A DNA stretch of 64,000 nt from contig BCIA01000002.1 of assembly GCA_001599815.1 (NCBI GenBank), forward strand, positions 1,557,831-1,621,830, given 5' to 3'. Under the pieces are notes generated by a model that made no database searches, was not told the DNA's origin, and saw nothing but the letters and a program-made list of their open reading frames with translations. Shown here piece after piece: positions 34,894-45,910 of the stretch; position 1 is the stretch's first letter; every line of letters begins with the position of its first letter. Both the position numbers and the translations under genes were made by a program. The DNA comes from Furcasterigmium furcatum (Eukaryota; Ascomycota; Sordariomycetes; Glomerellales; Plectosphaerellaceae).

Positions 34894-37287
34894 GATGGGC
34901 CTTCGAAAGGATATTGCAGTATGCGGGCGGTCGATCGTATGCAAGGAGAAGATGCAAAGACAGAGGACCCAAGTCTCAAGGTTCCATGATGCGTATCAGG
35001 CGACTTAAGTATTCCAGGCTTGCAGACGGGGTCTGGTGGCCGAGTCGCCTCCTCTGCGTCTCCTCTGCTCTGGGTGTTCTGGGGTGCTCCAGACACCCCG
35101 CGTTTCCGAATGTGGGACGAGCCCTGCAACAGAGGCAACTCTGTCGGCTGCTATGCGTTAGGGAGCCGCTTGATAATGCGGGGAGGCAGGAGGCAAGAAT
35201 TCTGCGTCGGCCGCTAAAGTTCCTCGACCGATGTTTATCTTTGTTTCCCCTGATTCAGTGGCCACCTCGGTGGTCGTCTGGATGACACAATGATCGAGGG
35301 CTCGGCCGCTAAAGTTCCTCGACCGATATTTATTGTTGTTAACCCCGGATTCAGTCCCCACCCTCGGCGGCTTCCTGGATGGCCCAGGGGTCGAGTACTC
35401 GGCCGCTAACTGACAGCGGCCGATGAGTCGCGAGTCAGCCTCGAGGGCCGGATATCCGACCACCCCACGGGGCCGCTCATTGTCAGATTCGGGGCAGTGG
35501 GGGAGGACCGAGGCTTGAGAAATCAAAGGTCCTCGTGAACAAGGTCTCGGCACGGCTCGTGTCTGTTGAATTTCTGATCATTGTGTCTCGAGGGCTTCAC
35601 TGGTATGCCTAGGATTAGACTCTGAGCGAACTTTCCTGTGTCAACCACTGGCATGACCGGCCGGCCTCTCAGCTTGCCCGGCCGATCAGACTCGGTTGCC
35701 CCAGCTACCGAAATGAGTTGATGCACACTGTGACTGGCATCGTCGTGGGTGGGTTCCCACACACCGGCGGAGGACCTTTGGACTTGACGCCTTTGCTGTG
35801 GACGCCGTTTGTGCAACATGTCATTTACATAGCTCCAAAAGCGTGGAATGCGTAACTACGCAAATTTCAAGACACTTTCTGTGTGGAAGGAGAGGTCATA
35901 TCTTCTAAATTCTCCAAGATTCTCATTTCGCGGTAACATCCCACACGGCGACAGTGGAGGAAGCTGAGCTACGGTGACTTTGGGAATTAGCTCAAATTTG
36001 CTTCCTTTACCTCAGTACCGGATCGGATACAAGATGGTGTTTCTTTTGTTGTGATTTACCCAATGCGCAGTTTCTTTTAAGTCTTGAACCGATCTGTATC
36101 AGTCACATCCCTTTACCATACAGTTCAGTCCGCAACAACATCTTCCAATACCAGATGCCCATCCCGCTCTGACCCCGATCGACTTCCGCCTCGACCGTGA
36201 TTTAACATGATAGCCTTCACTTCGTGGCTGCAGAATGCGTGTCCGAGCCTCCCGGGAAAGCCTTCTTCATGTCTGCCAAGGTATTCGTGATGCGCTGAGA
36301 GCGAATCTTTTGAGCGTCCTTCAGTCCACTCTGCGCGTTTCGTTGAGCAGCATAGTGAACAAACTCAGATCCAGTCTCTAGATCTCGAAGATATCTAGAC
36401 ATGGCATCCTGTTTCTGCGACTGGGAACTTTGGCTGTGTCTATCAACATCCCAAGATCGGGAACAATTTCCCCCAAGGGCGGCATACCTCGGCATCTTGA
36501 CAGGCTTACTCGTCAAAGAAAGAACGGTATGCTCTCAAGCTTGATGAATGTAACGGGGGAGATCAAGAAAAGCGAATTGAGGACAAAACAAATCGGGCAA
36601 ATCGAGTCAGATAGACATTTAGATCAAGCTGTAGACTGGTTGAAGCAACTTGGTTTAAATGTGAAGAAGTAGAACCTGAGCTTCCCGGTTGGCTTCATCT
36701 TATTTATGAACATCCCGTGGGCCTGGATCATGCGCTTCTGTACTTCGATTGAATTGATGGTCGTCAGGCAATTCAATCACGGCAGAGTATGTTGGAAGGG
36801 GGACGGAATCTGTCGCAGGCCATGATGAACAGAGTCACCGTGGGTGAGCTCCAGCGAATGAGAAGCAGTGGCCCAATATGCAGCCAAGCCTCGCTTGATG
36901 GTCACGGTGGCTGAAGCCCGACAGAATCCGTCCAGTCGTCACCTGGCACAGGATCGGAATTCCTATTCGTCCACGCTAATACCAAAGAGGTCTCGACCCC
37001 TGCCGTCCAGCCCGTGTTGGTGAATGGGTGACGTGGCATCCGCCGACACCGATCTGATCAGGCTGCGTCTTGGCAACAGATTCTGTAGGACTGTCTACTA
37101 TTGGCCTGGCTTCCGTCCGGCAATCAGGCTCTGAGCATCTGTTCTTTCATGAGGGGAAAGCCAGCGCCTAGACTCCTCGCACCCTAGCCCACCTCCTCAC
37201 TAGGTTCTCAGTATCCTCTAATCTGTGTCTCCGTACGTTGTGGCATATTCCCTCTTCACCCCAAACGACCAGTTCATCGGCGCCAAG
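34894..37287. other. Long intergenic region (2.4 kb)
   Basis: Upstream of both the transporter (minus) and the Clr5-ankyrin gene (plus). It contains the tandem repeats described separately and two overlapping short frames at 36217-36672 that match nothing recognised. A 17-mer GTGGAGGAAGCTGAGCT at 35954-35970 also occurs at 32848-32864, just past the broken STAND gene. No gene is supported. Confidence 0.45.
35207..35424. repeat. Imperfect ~95-bp tandem repeat upstream of ACS transporter
   Basis: Units begin at 35207, 35302 and 35399 (spacing 95 and 97 bp). The first 26 nt of units 1 and 2 are identical, starting TCGGCCGCTAAAGTTCCTCG. Unit 3 keeps only the leading TCGGCCGCTAA and a GGCCGAT block. 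Later parts of units 1 and 2 still align (TTTAT...GATTCAGT...CTCGG.GG...CTGGATG). Each unit holds CGGCCG plus a second CGACCGAT/CGGCCGAT block, resembling spaced CGG/CCG half-sites of Zn2Cys6 regulators. Confidence 0.85.
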
Positions 37288-40200
37288 ATGTCCTCCACCA
37301 GCAAACGCCGTCGTGAGCCAGTCGATGACAAGTTGCTCGAAGACGAGAGGTCCTACATCGTGGAGCATTTCATCGATCATGACAAGACAGACAAGGCGGT
37401 TTGTGATGTGCTGAGAGCGGAAAAGGGTATCGACGTCAGGTAAATCACACATCACTCCTCGTATACACAATAAACTCATGAACCAAAAGCCATCACCAGC
37501 TCAACCGTGTGCTACGCGTCTGGGGCATTCGTAAGAACCTGTCGCGAGAGGAGTGGAAGGCCACCCTGCTCCAGTACGACCACGCTCAGTCGGCGTATCC
37601 AGAGACCAGCATCCATGTCAAGATTTCGGGCCGTATTGTTGATCAAGAAAGACTGAAACGAACACGTGAGAGGTATTCAGCTGTTGATACAGGTAAGTAG
37701 TGGCGTCCCTCCTTCTTGAGCTTGAGGCAGTGGGGCGATAGAATCACTGACGAAGGATAGACACATTCGGCGTTTGCCCGGAAGGTGTGACGATCGGCAA
37801 GTACGCCGAAGATGGGACTTGGGTTGAATTGGTCAAGGCCGGTGCAGAGTACCGCCACCAGAGGCTGTCTAATTCGACAACGATCAACTGCGAGATGTCT
37901 GGAACCGGATCCACCGCGGTGATCTCGCCCGCAAACGCGCTCGGGGCCGTCGCCAGACGCAAGAACTTCTCTCACATTCCGCTATCGAAGGGCTTCGACG
38001 TCTTGCAGGCCTTGAGGGACCGTGGTCTTCTCGATGAAGACATTCATGGCAACAGCGGCATGGAGATCTGCTTGGGTTTTTTCGAAAGCGACATTCTCCT
38101 GCAAGAGACTTCTTTTGCGACATACATGCCTTTTGCTCAGTTTGGATGTAAGTGCCCGCTTCTTTCTCTCCTTTTCCAATCCATCACCACATTTTCGTAG
38201 CGAGCGAATCGAAAGTCAAGGCTGACCATGAATGTCATCATCTAGTGCAGTACTACTCTCAGCAGATACAAAAAGGCTCCGGCATGTCCAGCACCATTTC
38301 CCGGATGCTCGGGCCATGCCTAGAGATGAACCCAGTCAATATGGCTCAGCAACGCTTTGAACGTTGCAGATCTTTCCTCCCTGAGAGTTTGATATACCAA
38401 GGGCCCTCTACTCCTAGTGAGGCTTTTCCGCAAACATTCCTGCGGTTTGTTATCTACTCCCTCGCGAACGGATTCGCGGGCATGACAGGAGAGACCAAAG
38501 AGCGACTCATGAAATCGCTGCGCGAGATGCCCGAATTTGGGCCCTTCCTAGCTCAGGTTCTGGTCGAGAATCGAAGCGCTTATTCGAAAGCAATGGCCGA
38601 GACTCTTTTCCAGGCAGCGGTCGAAGCCGACAATTGTGCCACCGTTACCATCTTGCTGCAACACCGCCTCGTCGATGTAAATCGCGTCGCTTCGCACGAA
38701 GAGTCGGGCGCACTCGCACGTGCGGCATGGCTTGGACAGATCAAGATGGTTGAAATCCTTCTCCTGGCGGAGGCGGATCCGGAAGGAAGTGCACAGAAAG
38801 ATCAATATTTTCACCGCCGCGAAGACCACAGGCCTTTGGTCGCCACCTTTCAGTCGGAACACAACACCCCTTCAGTTACAGCTGCGATCGCGGAGCTCCT
38901 TCTCAACTTCAACGCAGATGTCCCCGCAGAAATTCTCAGGGAGATGCTCAGCCGTTCTGAAACTCGTCCGCTCGGTGCAAGGGTCATCAGACACGCATCT
39001 GCATACAAACTTCAAGATTTCAACCAAGCAGGGATAACAACCTCAACACTGCGCGAATACTGCGACCCCAGCCACCTTGCTCTCTTCATGGAAAGACCTG
39101 TCGGTTCTTGCATGGCCACGGGCCATGGCCTCGTTTATCCCCATCCAGAACTCGAAAATGCACTTGAAGAAGCAATTAGGCGCGGGAAAATTGATGGAAC
39201 AAAGGTACTTCTTCCTCGTACCCACGGGGAAGAGAATTCACAGTGGTCGGAAAGGATCGTTGAAAGCATCAGTAACGGGGTATTCACCGCCGTCGTAAAG
39301 AAGGACCGACGCATTCTTGAGATTCTCCTCCAGGCCATCCCAGTTCAACTGCTCTCCTTGAAGGTCGAATGCCCCGAACAACACGCAGGTCGAATACCAA
39401 AGGGTTTGTCGACAACACCTTACGAACTTTCAATCTATCTTGGGGATGGCCCGCTGGCACAGTTATTCGAGAAGGCAGGAGCAATTACCCACGACAACTA
39501 TAGACATTTCGACCGCGCGTGGTTAGCCGCGATTTGCGCTCGAGACGTCGAACGGCTTCACATGTTCAAAACACAAGGTTATATCGACAAATATCTGGAG
39601 TGTCTTAGGAGGGACAATTATTTCCGTCCAGAGATTGACTCCCGAACATTCGGGCCCATCTTTACACACGCAGCAGAAGCAGCAGATGAGGAACTAGCCT
39701 GGCAAATTGTCTCCTTTTTGGTCCAGGTGGAAGCGTCTGGTTCCTGGGAGTTCCTGGCTACCGACGCTATCTGGCAATGGCCAGAGATTGTGAAGAGCCT
39801 CTGTACGCTGATTGGGGAACCATGTCCAACCTCCGTCTGGACTTTGCAAAATGGCATGCTGCCGGGCGAGCTGCGACAAGTATGCCTTCAAGCAATCAGA
39901 TGGAACAATTTTGAGGTGATCGAGCTGATGGTGCCGACTTTGCAAGCTATGCCAGCAAGCATTCCGATATTCGACCCTGACGAGCTTTTGAAACTCATGG
40001 GAGGTTCAGAGGCCGAAATGCTTGATCAGCTCGATAAGCTCGAAACTCTGGGTCTTGTCAACGATGCGACTCTGAATTCCTTGTTCGTTCGTTGTATAGA
40101 ACGGCAGCAGGATCTGCGAGCCATTTCTATCCTCGGCAGGATAAGGGTGGCTTCCAGTCGCAGCTTGGATGCGCTTATACGAGCCAGGAAACGACACTTG

Positions 40201-41211
40201 CTTGCTGGCCTTCTCGAAAAATGCCCACTCAGCGCTGGTCCCGCTGTGCCACATTTCGGGACTTCTAGCTTGATCATTGCGATTGAGCAGGAACCAATGG
40301 ACACAGATACAGTCCAGATGCTTCTCGATTGCCCAGCCATCGACGCCTTTGGACAAAGAAGTCTCGAGCCAAACGCCTTGGAGATCATATGCAAACAGAA
40401 TACAGACCGTGTTACAGGTTACATCGATTCCGAATGGTACGGCGTCGACAGAAAGGGCTTTAAAAAAAACCGCCGGTGGACTGAGACGGCGATGATGGCG
40501 GTCATCTTTGGCCTACGAAACGGTCGGGATGAGTGCTTGAAAATAGCCCAGTATTTACTGAGCGCCGCTCCTCACCGGTTACAGTTCATGCACCGACGAC
40601 TATGCTTGAACCCTCTGGAATATCACATGCACCCAGGTGGTAACAACATCAAGATCAGTAGCCACTTCCTTGAAGCCATCGACAGTGGTCATGTGCGACT
40701 TATACAGCTCTTTCTCGATCATGACGCCGACGTGAATTTTTTTCCCGGCGGTGGTCATCGAGAGACGCCACTTCAAAAGGCCGCCAGGGCTGGACATCTC
40801 AAAATCGTCGAGCTCCTTTTGGAACGCGGGGCCCACGTCAACGCACTGCCTGCGGCTCTTCAAGGTCACACAGCTATCCAGGCTGCCGCCGCGTCCGGCA
40901 GCTTGAGTATCGTTCAGAAGCTTCTTGAATACGGCGCCGATATCTATTCAGCTCCAGCAACAATTTGGGGTGCTGGACCTTTAGAGAAGGCTGCCAGCAA
41001 TAGTCGCTTCGACATGATTGACTTTCTTTGGAGCGTGAGCCGGAAATACGAACGACGGTTCGACCAGTTTCAGATTACCAATGCGATCAACGTGGCCAGA
41101 GAGCGTGGCTACAATGGTTGCGCCGATCGACTTGAGGAGCTCTCGAAGGCATGGCCCGAGGGTGAGCTGCCACCAAAATCGACTTTCCCCATGATGGCCC
41201 CCCAGATCTGA
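37288..41211 (+). CDS. Clr5-domain ankyrin-repeat protein
   Basis: Large protein of about 1250 aa; exons 37288-37439, 37490-37692, 37761-38147, 38201-41211, each junction in frame. The N-terminal Clr5-type domain (about 8-75) spans intron 1: LLEDERSYIVEHFIDHDKTDKAV ... VLRVWGIRKNLSREEWK. The first intron uses an AAG acceptor because the CAG six bases later breaks the frame. A long helical middle follows with degenerate ankyrin-like units (LFQAAVEADNCATVTILLQ; ALARAAWLGQIKMVEILLLA). Clear repeats lie near the end (TPLQKAARAGHLKIVELLLERGA; AIQAAAASGSLSIVQKLLEYGA). Clr5 domains occur at the N-termini of fungal ankyrin and NLR-like proteins; the function is unclear. The last ~11 codons and the stop overlap a carboxylesterase relic, so the C-terminus may have been altered by an insertion. 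Confidence 0.88.
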
Positions 41212-41305
41212 CGCCGAGGACCTCGAAATGTTGTCGAACATATACCCCGACCTAGCCACGGACCCCGAGTCGCCCTACACCGGGTTGCGAAACAGCACCC
41301 AGTAT
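41178..41305 (+). pseudogene. Carboxylesterase fragment relic
   Basis: About 128 nt align with 43838-43966 of the downstream carboxylesterase in the same orientation (GACTTTC.CCAT.ATGG..CCCC.GATCTGACGCC, then GAGGACCTCGAAATG.TGTCG, later AACAGCACCCAGTAT). By eye identity is in the high 80s percent, with one base missing at 41215. Similarity stops abruptly at both ends. The fragment supplies the last codons and stop of the Clr5-ankyrin gene, in a frame different from the esterase frame. Confidence 0.85.
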
Positions 41306-42668
41306 TCAATGGTTTCATAGTATTAAGCAGATGTAACAAAGAGAGATTCATTATGAGGACGGTGCTTTGAGATTAAACCAGGAGGCAAGCCACTAGAAAT
41401 CTGGACCTTAGACCTTTAATATCGGGGAAAGACTTTGGTTCTTTTGTCTGGAAGATCTGTTGCTGGTCGAGTGAGTAAAGGCCGCCCTTTAACAGCCAGA
41501 CGCTGCTCAATGGCCCATATCGGGGGATGACATGCGATCGTCATGATCTATTGTTTCTTTGACCTCGAGACAAGGGGGGTGTTGGGTATCTCTCAGCCAC
41601 AAAGAAGCAGTGACGCGCCTCTTGCGCAGAATCCTTCTCCTTACTGATGCAAGATGCTCCGGAAGAAGCAGGTCGAAAGTGTAGCTTACTGTTAGCAGAG
41701 GGCGCTCTTGCAAAACATGGCGAGTGGCTAATCGCTCGTCCAAGTATGCACTGGGGAGCTGTGACGTGATGCATTCACCTGCTTGCCTCGGCTGTCTTGG
41801 AGTCTTGTCCAACAGGCAACTCGGATTCGGGCACGATTCGCGCAGAGGTAACTGAAGGGTACTGTTTAGGCAGAACAATCAAGACCACCTTGAACGATGC
41901 ACCCGGGGCCCCAACTGTGTGCCCATATTGGCCATGTATTGTGCTCCAGACATGAAAACCTTACCCCCTGCGTACACCTCCGTTCCCGGATGTCTCTGTT
42001 CATAACTACCAAGACGGGTTAGAGTTCGAAAAGACTATTTCTTGTCGGAAAGTGCTCTTGATCAATGGCTGTAGATTTGATTTCCTTTGAGGAAAGTGTT
42101 TCCCGACCCCGTCATTACGTTGACCAAGCCATATGGTTTTCCTTCCTACTAGAAGCACTACTAGTCTGTTGAAGGAACCTAGGTAGCTAAATCGAAGTTG
42201 CTTCTCACCACATCACCCCTCAAGCTTCCGGCTTATTGGTGATCGGCTCACCTAAGTCGTAATCCATGGATTTTCGCTATCTCTCGGTGGGGCCAGAATG
42301 GCGGGGTACTCCCTACTACTAGGAGCTGCAGTAGTGAGTGATACTCGTGGATCTTTCCCGGGCCTCCCCCGGACGCCCACCGGGGCCTTATCTGGGCTCC
42401 GAACCTTGGTAAGGTACTTCAGTGGTGCGGCATTGGTAGGCCCTTGGCAACGTGGAATGGCCCCGTAGGACGATCCATAGATAAAGACGACGGCAGGGTC
42501 TTAGCAGGCCGAATATACAGCGCTAGCCCGAGGTCCTAGTAGGCTACGGATATAGAGTTCCATGTCCGACAACGGGAGGTTCATCTCTATATAAACATCG
42601 TCTATGATTACTGAGATACACATGAACAGTCAACTCTGTATGCATTCCGAGATTAAGTCTCTTCGACA
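41306..42668. other. Intergenic region (1.4 kb) upstream of the carboxylesterase
   Basis: No gene recognised. It contains several CTACTAG/AGTAGT-type palindromic tracts (for example near 42148 and 42313) and GC-rich CCCCGG blocks near 42355-42385 that could be regulatory. The distal part is the esterase promoter. Confidence 0.45.
42588..42595 (+). promoter_or_regulatory. TATA box of the carboxylesterase gene
   Basis: TATATAAA, 73 bp before the ATG at 42669, followed by a short leader. Position and sequence fit a core promoter. Confidence 0.6.
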
Positions 42669-44407
42669 ATGAAGACCATTTCGATTGTTGTCACCACCGT
42701 TGCCGCCTGGGCCGGCCTTGCCCAGGCGTCATCATGCCTGTACCAACCCGTGTCTCTAGAGAATTACGGCGTCTTCTCCGGAAAGCTGGTCAACGAGACG
42801 TACAGCGGCCAGCCCCTCCCCAAGCCCGTAGATGCATGGCTCGGCATCGACTACGCCCTCCAGCCCGTGGGAGACAGGCGGTTCCGTCACCTCGAGGCAG
42901 TCGAGCCCTTCGAGGGCGTCAAGGTCGCCACCAAGTACGGCAAGGCCTGCCCTCAGGCGCTCAGTCCTTCGCTGCCCATCGATGCCCAGGCTGAGGACTG
43001 TCTGCAGTTCAACCTCTACAGAACCAAGGGCGTGCCTCTGGACCAGAAAGTTCCCGTTCTGCTCTGGATCCAGTGAGTTGAGGACTGTCAAGCACGCGCC
43101 ATGATATCTCCACTAACTGTATGTACAGTGGCGGCGCCTTCGTTCGAGGCAACCGCAGACTCTTCGACGCTGCGTCGTTTGTAGCCAATTCCCCCGAGCC
43201 TATCATCGCCATCACCCCCCACCACCGCATTGGGTCTCTCGGTTTCCTGCCTTCGGCCCTGTTTGAGGAGGAGGGCTTGCTGAACCTCGGCATCCTGGAT
43301 CAGAGATTCTTCCTCGAGTTCCTCCAGGAACATCTCGAGTCCTTCGGCGGAGATCCCGCGGCCGTCACTCTGGGAGGACGCAGCGCCGGCGCCCACGCGA
43401 CGGGCATCCAGTACTTCAGCAACTACGGAGAGTCCGCCGGCAAGTCCCTCTTCGCCCGTGCGATTCACCAGTCGGGGTCTGTCACTTCGCGCGCGTTCCC
43501 GGCCGCAGACTAACCGCTCTACAAGAGACAGTTTGACGAGTACATGGAGCTGCTCGGCTGCGACATGTCCGTCTGCGAGAGCAACGAAGCTACACTGGAG
43601 TGCCTGCGCGCCGCCGACATCGACGACATCCGAAACGCCACGGTCACCGTCTTCAACAAGTACGACCCGGCCGTCACCTGGCCCTTCCAGCCTGTTCATG
43701 GCGGGCCTCTCTTCGAGAAGCCCGGCTCCCAGTCCGGCATTGCCGGAACGTTCTTCAAGGTGCCTACTATCTCGACGACTACCACCGACGAGGGAACAAC
43801 ATACATCCCTAACACCGCCGAGACCGAGGACGACTTCATCGACTTTCTCCATAATGGTTCCCCTGATCTGACGCCCGAGGACCTCGAAATGCTGTCGAGG
43901 CTATACCCCGACCCAGCCACGGACCTCGAGTCGCCCTATACAGGGTCGCTGAACAGCACCCAGTATAAGCGCGTCAATGCCGCGTGGAGTGACTACGCTT
44001 CTATCTGCCCCAGCCAGGAGACATCCTACCGCGCCAGTGTCGCCGGCGTCCCCGTCTACAAAGGCCGCTTCAACACCCCGAACAGGTACTGGCCATGGCA
44101 GGGAATCCCCCACGGCGCCGACACGCTGTACTCGTGGAACGAGCCGACGACCGAGTTCCCCGAGATCGGCTGCGTGTACCACGGCTATCTCTCGAGCTTC
44201 GTCCTCACCGGCGACCCGAACACATACCGCTGCAAGGGCTCTCCCGAGTGGCCCCTCTACGAGCCCCAGGGCTACGGTCTCGACAGCGAGGCTCCGGACC
44301 AGATCCTCATCGAGTCGGATGGTGCCAAGGTCGAGAAGGACGATATTCGCAGGGGGGCTTGCCTCTTCTGGAGAGATCCCGAGAGGGCCAGCAGGCTGAA
44401 CAAATAG
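42669..44407 (+). pseudogene. Secreted type-B carboxylesterase/lipase with a premature stop
   Basis: Exons 42669-43072 and 43129-44407; the junction makes the His of WIHGGAF, the oxyanion-hole motif. A signal peptide is present (MKTISIVVTTVAAWAGLAQA). The nucleophile elbow LGGRSAGA (GxSxG) is in place, and GIPHGADTLY supplies a likely catalytic His region; the family hydrolyses esters extracellularly. In-frame TAA at 43511-43513 interrupts otherwise well-conserved coding sequence between RAFPAAD and PLYKRQFDEY, where a Tyr codon is expected, so one base change would explain it. The remaining 298 codons are open to 44407. A 51-nt in-frame intron (weak donor GTCACT, branch ACTAAC, acceptor GACAG) would also remove the stop but would delete conserved residues. 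A fragment of a similar gene lies at 41178. Confidence 0.85.
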
Positions 44408-44794
44408 GTCTAGACCTGCGGGCTGGTGGACTGGATGCGAGCTTCACGGCGGCGGTCTGCCATGTCTGGAGAGGGGGGTTGGAAACCTCCCGCATGTAGC
44501 ATTGATCTCCTGTGGGCTGCACTGTGGAGGACTTTGGGTGATTTTGAGTGAGTAATGCTTGGAGATCTGGTGCTGGCATGGCGCGGAATCTTCCCAGCAG
44601 CAATACTTGACTTCTGCTTCATGAGCGGGATGAGAGTTGAATGTCATTAACAAGTCGCCACCTTCAAGTTCGTTAAGCGTCGTGGGGAAAGGTACAATAC
44701 TACCACGAGACCCGACATGATTGTACTAGTTATAAGTGCAAAGTCCCAGATTCACTGGTGGAGGTCCTGGCGCAACCGCTAAGATATCGCTGTC
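44408..44794. other. Spacer between convergent carboxylesterase and methyltransferase genes
   Basis: 387 bp without a credible gene. Both 3' ends face each other, so terminators or polyadenylation signals should be here; none is distinctive. Confidence 0.45.
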
Positions 44795-45910
44795 TCAAGC
44801 CTCCGCCTCCTCCTTGGGCTTCTGTCCGTACACGACGTAGCTGGGATCAAGTCAGTGAGCTGAAGGGCTGAGGGTATTCACAGCACTCACATCGGCCAGT
44901 AAGCATGAATCGAAGTGTCCTTCATTTCACGGCGCACCTTGGCCAGGAACACCTCAAGCTCCTCGGGGGACCAGCCGAGGACACGGGTATACACGGCAGA
45001 GCTGAGTCCGTGGAGGCCGGAGGTGATGTTCTCCAGGTTCCACATACCTACAACGGGTCAGCGATGAGCGGCGACACGCCGGCGGAGGAGGGGGATACAT
45101 ACCGAGCTCCTTGTACTTCTTGTCCTTGGGCCACGTGTTCTGGGGCCACTTGAAAACATGCTGCGTGACGTTCTCGAATCCCTGCGCCTCGAGCTGCTCC
45201 TTGTACGAAAAGGCGCCGTCGAAGGGACGGCCGACGGCCCTCGTGCCGTCGAGCAGCTTCGTGACCCATTGGTGCGTTTCCGAGTCCTTTGTCAGGGTGC
45301 CGTCGTCGCTTGTGATCGGGCAGATGTCGGCGAGCTCGATCCACCCGCCCGGGGCGAGGCCGTCGTACGCCTTCTTAAAGAAGCCGGGCCAGTCGGCGAT
45401 GGCGGCGGTCATCATGCGGCTGTAGACGAAGTCGAACTTGACGCTGAAGGTCCACGGCGCCTCGATGTCGTCGATCTGGAAGCTGACGTTCGGGGGGACG
45501 AACGAGCTCTGGATAGGGCTGAGATCGACGCCGATGACAGCGGCGGAGGGGTTCTCATCGCCGAAGTCCGTTGCCCAGATTCCGGTGCCGGTTCCGACGT
45601 CCAGGACGTTGTGCACGACGTGGCCGTCGCGACCGGCGGGGGAGAGCCAGAGCTTGTTGTCGAAGGTCAGCATGAAGAGATTGTGCTGCAGGTCGAGGCG
45701 ATCCTGCTCGGCACCGTCGTTGGGCATGACGTATTTGCCGTCCTTGTAGGCGTGGTACGTCCGGCCATTCTCGACACGGTACTTCAGGATGCTGGAGGTG
45801 ATAGACGCGGTGGAGCTGGCGGCATCGTCATAGACGGAGCCTTCGTCGCCGGTCTCAGTCTCATCGACGGCGAGAGGTGCCGGATTGGGGGCCGGGTCAG
45901 TGGCGCACAT
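44795..45910 (-). CDS. LaeA/UMTA-like SAM-dependent methyltransferase
   Basis: Class I methyltransferase of 336 aa, likely nuclear or cytosolic. Exons 45910-45103, 45047-44891, 44840-44795, all in frame. An acidic disordered N-terminus precedes SITSSILKYRVENGRTYHAYKDGKY, which is typical of LaeA-like proteins. The SAM-binding motif I VLDVGTGTGIWATDFGDENP follows, then motif II (GVDLSPIQ), the post-motif FDFVYSRMMTAAIADWPGFF and GLAPGGWIELADI. The C-terminus ends VVYGQKPKEE. LaeA relatives act as global regulators of secondary metabolism; many paralogues have unknown substrates, and this one cannot be placed more precisely. It is divergent from a Zn2Cys6 regulator (788 bp between start codons), so the two may be co-regulated. 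Confidence 0.92.

Noticed and set aside
36217..36672. Two overlapping short frames on opposite strands as small genes
   Set aside because: No homology recognised, no splice or leader features; each is of the length expected by chance in this gene-poor interval.
43088..43852. Long minus-strand open frame (254 codons)
   Set aside because: Antisense of the carboxylesterase coding region; no motif and low-complexity Gly/Val/Asp composition.
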